Assembly (NCBI GenBank): GCA_910577685.1
Contig: CAJTOH010000014.1
Coordinates: 1 to 64,000, forward strand
Reading direction: 5' to 3'
Length of the DNA stretch: 64,000 nt
DNA from: an uncultured Dorea sp.
GTDB lineage: Bacteria > Bacillota > Clostridia > Lachnospirales > Lachnospiraceae
Position 1 is the first letter of the stretch. Each line of letters opens with the position of its first letter. Made by a program: the position numbers and the translations under genes. Below the pieces are notes generated by a model, which was not told the origin of the DNA, made no database searches, and saw nothing but the letters and a program-made list of their open reading frames with translations. Below are positions 60,352 through 64,000 of the stretch, piece after piece.

Positions 60352-61200
60352 TTATTTTACCGCACCGTTTACGACACCGTTGATGATCTGCTTCTGGCAT
60401 ACCAGATAGAAGATCAGAATTGGAAGCAGTGCCAGCAAGTAAGAGGCAAATGCCAGATTGTAGTTCGTACCGAACTGAGTCTGGAATGTCAACTGTGCCA
60501 GAGGCAGTGTGTTGACTCCTGTACCGGACATAATAACAAGCGGTGTCATTACATCGTTCCAGGTTCCCAGGGCTGTCAGTACGGCAACCGTAGCGTGCAT
60601 TGGCGTCATGATCGGGAAGATAATCTTCCAGTATGTAGACCATGTGGTCGCGCCGTCTACGAAAGCAGCCTCTTCCAGTGCGATTGGAATGTTCTTTAAG
60701 TAGCCGGAGTAAAGCATTACGTTCATCGGCATATAGAACACAAGGTAGCATATAATAACTCCGAACCAGTTGTCAATACCCATTTGTGCAGTCTGTTTTA
60801 CCAGAGGCATCATCAGGATTGCGAAAGGTACGAACATACCGCTTACAATGTAGAGGTATGACACCTTGTAGAACTTGCTCTTAGCCATGCTTCTTCCGAT
60901 TGCATATCCGGCAAGAGAGTGAATCAGGATAGCAAGCACTACGGTTACGACCGTAATCATAACGCTGTATCCAAGAGAGTGCCAGAAGTCTGTGACACGC
61001 ATTGCTTCCGCAAAATTCTCAAGGCTCCAGGATTTTGGAAGGCTTAACGCCCCGGCTATATCGTTGGTCATCTCTGACGGCTTTTTAAAAGCAATCACGA
61101 GCGCCATGTAAAGCGGGAAGATAACAGTCAGACAGCCAACAATCAAAAGGATGGTAAGCGGCCAGTTGGTAGTTTGTGCAACTTTATTTTTCTGTTTCAT
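60352..61200 (-). CDS. Carbohydrate ABC transporter permease (MsmG/RafG-like)
   Basis: 282 residues, six spans. It has the inner-loop motif EEAAFVDGATTWSTYWKIIFPIMTPMHATV that contacts the ATPase. The opening TILLIVGCLTVIFPLYMALVIAFKKPSEM is standard for the MalG/MsmG side. Its ATG overlaps the end of the first permease gene by one base. It pairs with that permease as a heterodimer. Confidence 0.93.
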   Translation of the reverse strand: MKQKNKVAQTTNWPLTILLIVGCLTVIFPLYMALVIAFKKPSEMTNDIAGALSLPKSWSLENFAEAMRVTDFWHSLGYSVMITVVTVVLAILIHSLAGYAIGRSMAKSKFYKVSYLYIVSGMFVPFAILMMPLVKQTAQMGIDNWFGVIICYLVFYMPMNVMLYSGYLKNIPIALEEAAFVDGATTWSTYWKIIFPIMTPMHATVAVLTALGTWNDVMTPLVIMSGTGVNTLPLAQLTFQTQFGTNYNLAFASYLLALLPILIFYLVCQKQIINGVVNGAVK

Positions 61201-62051
61201 TATAACTGTTCCTCCTTCTTTCCTGTAATAGTAAGCTGGGCTACAGAGATCGCAACGATTACGATGAAGAAGATTACCGCGTTAGCGCTCTGGAAGCCGA
61301 ACTGTCCGCCGCCCATACCATTGTTGTAAATCAGGTAGGAGATGGACTCGGTACTCTGTGCAGGACCACCCTTGGTCAACGCCATGATCTGGTCGAATAC
61401 CATCAGGAAGTCTTTCATACTTAATACCATGTTAATACTGAAGAATGGGATGATCAGCGGGAAAGTCAGGGACTTAAAACTTAACCATCCGGTAGCGCCG
61501 TCGATAGCGCCTGCCTCATATACATCCTCCGGAACGGTCTGCAGACCGGAGATATAGATGAGCGTAGTCTGTGCGATGGACTGCCATGCGGCAACGATTA
61601 CGATAGCGATCCAAGCTGTCTTGGTGTTGGAAAGCATACTTCCGGTTCCTGTCATTGCAGGCAGGATGTAGGTGAAAATGTATCCGAAGATGTAACCTAC
61701 AACCAGTCCGCCGAGGATTCTCGGAACGAAATACATACCCCTCAATGCGCTCTTGGCTCTGATCTTACCATTTAATCCCAATGCAAGGAGGAGGGCGATC
61801 ACATTGGTAAGAATCGTAGCAAGGATAGCGAATTTGAAGGTAAAGAGATAGGATTTTCCTACACGTGCGTCCGTAAATAAGTCGGCATAGTTACGCATGC
61901 CTACCCAGTCATAGTTTCCGAACCCTTTGAAGTTCGTGAAACTGTAGATCAGGCCCTTGATCAATGGCAGAGTGTTGAAGCAGAAGAACAATGCCAGGAT
62001 CGGAACTGTAATTAATAAAAAGGTCTGGTTTCTGCTCAATTTTTTATTCAT
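61200..62051 (-). CDS. Carbohydrate ABC transporter permease (MsmF/RafF-like)
   Basis: 283 residues, six spans, with the ATPase-contact motif EDVYEAGAIDGATGWLSFKSLTFPLIIPF and the start TFLLITVPILALFFCFNTLPLIKGLIYSFTNF. It forms the channel with the neighbouring permease. No ATPase gene is in this operon, as is common when a shared MsmK-type ATPase is encoded elsewhere. Confidence 0.93.
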   Translation of the reverse strand: MNKKLSRNQTFLLITVPILALFFCFNTLPLIKGLIYSFTNFKGFGNYDWVGMRNYADLFTDARVGKSYLFTFKFAILATILTNVIALLLALGLNGKIRAKSALRGMYFVPRILGGLVVGYIFGYIFTYILPAMTGTGSMLSNTKTAWIAIVIVAAWQSIAQTTLIYISGLQTVPEDVYEAGAIDGATGWLSFKSLTFPLIIPFFSINMVLSMKDFLMVFDQIMALTKGGPAQSTESISYLIYNNGMGGGQFGFQSANAVIFFIVIVAISVAQLTITGKKEEQL

Positions 62052-63337
62052 TATTCATTCCCTCCCTTTTCCTCATATTCCTGTACTTTGCGGATGATGT
62101 CGCGGTTGTAACGTATCCAGTCTGTGTCGAATTTGTTCAGGAACTTTTCTACACTGCCGTCTAATAAGAAGGTCTGAATCTGGGCGTCCACACTCATCTC
62201 TGCCGGATAGTAGTGATCCTGATAGTCAACCATCTTGCCTTCGTTGATGTAGTCAACCATGCCGTCGAGAGCCGGTGAAAGCTCAAATTCTGTGTCTTTA
62301 CACGGAACGGCGTTCTGGTCGTCTAAGTATGTCTGGATGGTAGAGTCCTCTAACATGAACTTCAGTACCTCGTAAGCGGCTTCCTTGTTCTCACATTGGT
62401 TAGTCACACAGAACTGAAGGTCAACACCAGAGTTCAGGACATTGTCGTCTGCGTTGTCGCATCCCGGCATAACAAAGGAATCGATGTCCATATCCGGATT
62501 AACGGACTGGATCTGGGGAACGGCGTAGCTTCCGATACAGTACATTGCGGATTCTCCATTTGCGAACGCGGTACATGCGTCATTGTAGTTGTACGCAAAC
62601 GGATCGTCCTGGGCATGGTCGAGAAGTTCAAGCATCTTCTCGGCAACTTCCGGGTACTCGTCGATAAATTTCGTCTCGCCCTTGTTTACCTGACGGCAGA
62701 CGTCTGCGGGAGCCAGATCGCAGGCAAGTGCGTTCCACGGAGCCAGACAGGTCCAGACATCCTTGAAGCCGAAGTATAAGGGCTGTTGTCCGGAAGCCTT
62801 GATTTCTTCGCACAGGTCCATGAATTCCTGCCATGTGGTTGGAATTTCCCAGTCGTTTTCCTCGAACATCTCTCTGTTGTACAGAACACCTGCTGCATTT
62901 GCTACGTAAGGAACTGCGTATACGCCGTCCATTGGAACAAATTCCAGGTTTTTGTCGATGTCCAGGTAGGCCTGTTTGATCAGGGAAAGCCCTTCGAAAT
63001 CTGAGATGTCCATCAGTATCTGGGCGTCAAGGAAGTTTGAGTAGTTGACGTCTCCGCCGATCCCGATGATATCCGGGGCGTCTTCCTTGATCAAACGTGT
63101 TTTCAGTACAGTCATGGCATCGTTGGGGGATTCGATCTTCAATACGATATCATCATGTGTCGCATTGAACTCTGCCTCCATCTTTTCGAAAGCCTTAACA
63201 GCCTCCGGCTTGTACTGAAGCATGGTGATATGGGTTTTTCCGTCAGAGCTGCCTTCGGAGCTGCAGCCACTAGCTGAAAAAGCGGTCCCAATCAGCATTG
63301 CTGCCACAAGTGTTGTGGCAATTACTCTCTTTTTCAT
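62051..63337 (-). CDS. Carbohydrate ABC transporter substrate-binding lipoprotein (RafE/MsmE-like)
   Basis: 428 residues. Lipoprotein signal with lipobox FSASGC, followed by a Ser/Gly/Asp linker. The family 1 solute-binding fold is shown by KAFEKMEAEFNATHDDIVLKIES, PDIIGIGGD, YAVPYVANAAGVLYNREMFEENDWEIPTTWQEFMDLCEEI and GESAMYCIGSYAVPQI. Coupled to the permeases and alpha-galactosidase, it should bind alpha-galactosides such as raffinose or stachyose. It is the first gene of the operon. Confidence 0.92.
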   Translation of the reverse strand: MKKRVIATTLVAAMLIGTAFSASGCSSEGSSDGKTHITMLQYKPEAVKAFEKMEAEFNATHDDIVLKIESPNDAMTVLKTRLIKEDAPDIIGIGGDVNYSNFLDAQILMDISDFEGLSLIKQAYLDIDKNLEFVPMDGVYAVPYVANAAGVLYNREMFEENDWEIPTTWQEFMDLCEEIKASGQQPLYFGFKDVWTCLAPWNALACDLAPADVCRQVNKGETKFIDEYPEVAEKMLELLDHAQDDPFAYNYNDACTAFANGESAMYCIGSYAVPQIQSVNPDMDIDSFVMPGCDNADDNVLNSGVDLQFCVTNQCENKEAAYEVLKFMLEDSTIQTYLDDQNAVPCKDTEFELSPALDGMVDYINEGKMVDYQDHYYPAEMSVDAQIQTFLLDGSVEKFLNKFDTDWIRYNRDIIRKVQEYEEKGGNE

Positions 63338-63405
63338 TCCACACCTCTCCTTTTTCCTTCATGCTTTCGTTAAGTTGCATGAATTTTTATGTATTTACTG
63401 GTAAA

Positions 63406-63434
63406 ATGATAGCAGTTTGCTACGCAAAGGTAAA
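63406..63434 (-). promoter_or_regulatory. Promoter of the alpha-galactoside operon
   Basis: On the minus strand TTTACC (complement of 63429-63434), 17 bases and TATCAT (complement of 63406-63411), about 65 bases before the binding-protein gene. A weak first box suits an activator-dependent promoter. Confidence 0.6.
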
Positions 63435-63484
63435 TGTTTAGATGAGGCGGGATTTTACCATAATGCGAGATAATAAAGAAAATG

Positions 63485-63514
63485 TTGAAGTATAGACGAA
63501 TTATGGTATATAAT
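63485..63514 (+). promoter_or_regulatory. Promoter of the AraC-family regulator
   Basis: TTGAAG (63485-63490), 18 bases, TATAAT (63509-63514). Confidence 0.65.
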
Positions 63515-63529
63515 ATAAGAGATATCCAA

Positions 63530-63585
63530 AATTTCGTTATAATTTACAAAAAGCATTGTCTATTTTTGAGCAAAATAACGAAATT
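63530..63585. promoter_or_regulatory. Inverted repeat in the regulator leader
   Basis: AATTTCGTTAT (63530-63540) and ATAACGAAATT (63575-63585) are exact complements 34 bases apart. They may be regulator half-sites or a leader hairpin. Confidence 0.5.
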
Positions 63586-63619
63586 AAAAGAGAAAATCAG
63601 AAAAGTGAGGAAACGCATA

Positions 63620-64000
63620 ATGACGAATCATTTGTTTTCAGTGTTTCAAGACGAGCGCTTTATGGATCTGACGATATACCAATATGGGTATGAGAAGTGC
63701 GAACCTTTGCACGCGTTCGGTCCGTATGTAAGGAACAATTATCTCTTTCATTATGTAATATCAGGGAAGGGATGCCTGCACGCCAATGATGAGAGGGGGG
63801 AGGCGGTTCCCTATGACATCGAGGCGGGGAACGGGTTTATCATCGAACCGGGGTATGTCAATACTTATTTTGCGGACAACGACCAGCCTTGGGAATATGT
63901 CTGGGTAGAGTTCGGAGGGCTGCGGGCGAAGGAGTGTGTGGAGCTTGCGGGCCTGTCCCACAAATCCCCCGTGTACCGTCTGGCGTCTCCGGAGTACGGC
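63620..64000 (+). CDS. AraC-family regulator, partial (runs off the window)
   Basis: 127 residues are visible. They match the N-terminal cupin sensor of AraC/MsmR regulators: IYQYGYEKCEPLHAFGPYVRNNYLFHYVISGKGCLHAN, AGNGFIIEPGYVNTYFADNDQPWEYVWVEFGG. The DNA-binding domain would lie beyond 64000. It is divergent from the alpha-galactoside operon and is probably its activator, as MsmR/RafR are in related clusters. Confidence 0.85.
   Translation, partial: MTNHLFSVFQDERFMDLTIYQYGYEKCEPLHAFGPYVRNNYLFHYVISGKGCLHANDERGEAVPYDIEAGNGFIIEPGYVNTYFADNDQPWEYVWVEFGGLRAKECVELAGLSHKSPVYRLASPEYG

Noticed and set aside
60248..60751. Minus-strand frame covering the end of the permease and start of the alpha-galactosidase.
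   Set aside because: Both genes it overlaps are well supported in another frame; its composition (Arg/Cys/His-rich) is not protein-like.

Overview
The window looks like a chromosomal segment of a gut-type Lachnospiraceae bacterium (Clostridia, low to moderate G+C Firmicutes). The basis is PolC-type DNA polymerase III next to ispG, the clostridial glgC/glgD pair, AMMECR1/radical-SAM proteins, indolepyruvate:ferredoxin oxidoreductase with PaaK and ACT genes, strong AGGAGG ribosome sites and sigma-A promoters with 17-base spacers. I do not assign a genus. I see no rRNA, tRNA or CRISPR array.

Layout. 0-7 kb: an AMMECR1-type/radical SAM pair, a small PH-domain-like protein, an Agr/LytTR two-component pair and three small envelope proteins. 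6.7-7.6 kb: a gene-poor stretch holding a 397-bp inverted-repeat element with an 8-bp target duplication that carries a type I toxin-antitoxin module, then a 166-bp palindromic repeat. 7.6-13.5 kb: an ABC exporter, a DUF2156 protein, two aminotransferases and a small membrane protein. 13.6-26.1 kb: a cohesin-dockerin cluster with two surface-anchored cohesin proteins, an XRE regulator, three large secreted dockerin proteins (leucine-rich repeat, GLUG/propeller-like, Ig/propeller-like) and a decayed dockerin gene. Three promoters here share the same GAACTA/TAGTTC operator. 26.4-33.5 kb: an amino-acid ABC transporter, an M20 amidohydrolase, a PucR regulator and a fusion of a 2-hydroxyacyl-CoA-dehydratase-like protein with a PucR-type DNA-binding tail. 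33.5-34.3 kb: an AT-rich DUF3800 gene behind a short structured RNA with its own promoter and terminator. 34.3-42.8 kb: sugar kinase, small proteins, ispG, polC and mnmM. 42.8-50.5 kb: alcohol dehydrogenase with a Crp/Fnr regulator, a divergent ferredoxin-type protein, a PNPOx-fold protein, and iorA-iorB-paaK-ACT for aryl-pyruvate metabolism. 50.7-52.7 kb: a 142-bp MITE, ferritin, a BFD-type [2Fe-2S] protein, an SseB-like protein and a cold-shock protein. 53-58 kb: ptsI, glgD/glgC and a CarD-type regulator. 58-64 kb: an alpha-galactoside (raffinose-type) ABC transporter with a GH36 alpha-galactosidase, and a divergent AraC regulator cut by the window edge.

The most notable systems are the cohesin-dockerin cluster with no recognisable carbohydrase and its probable dedicated regulator, the transposable type I toxin-antitoxin cassette, the DUF3800-associated RNA, and the dehydratase-PucR fusion. 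All function calls come from reading the sequence; no database search was run.
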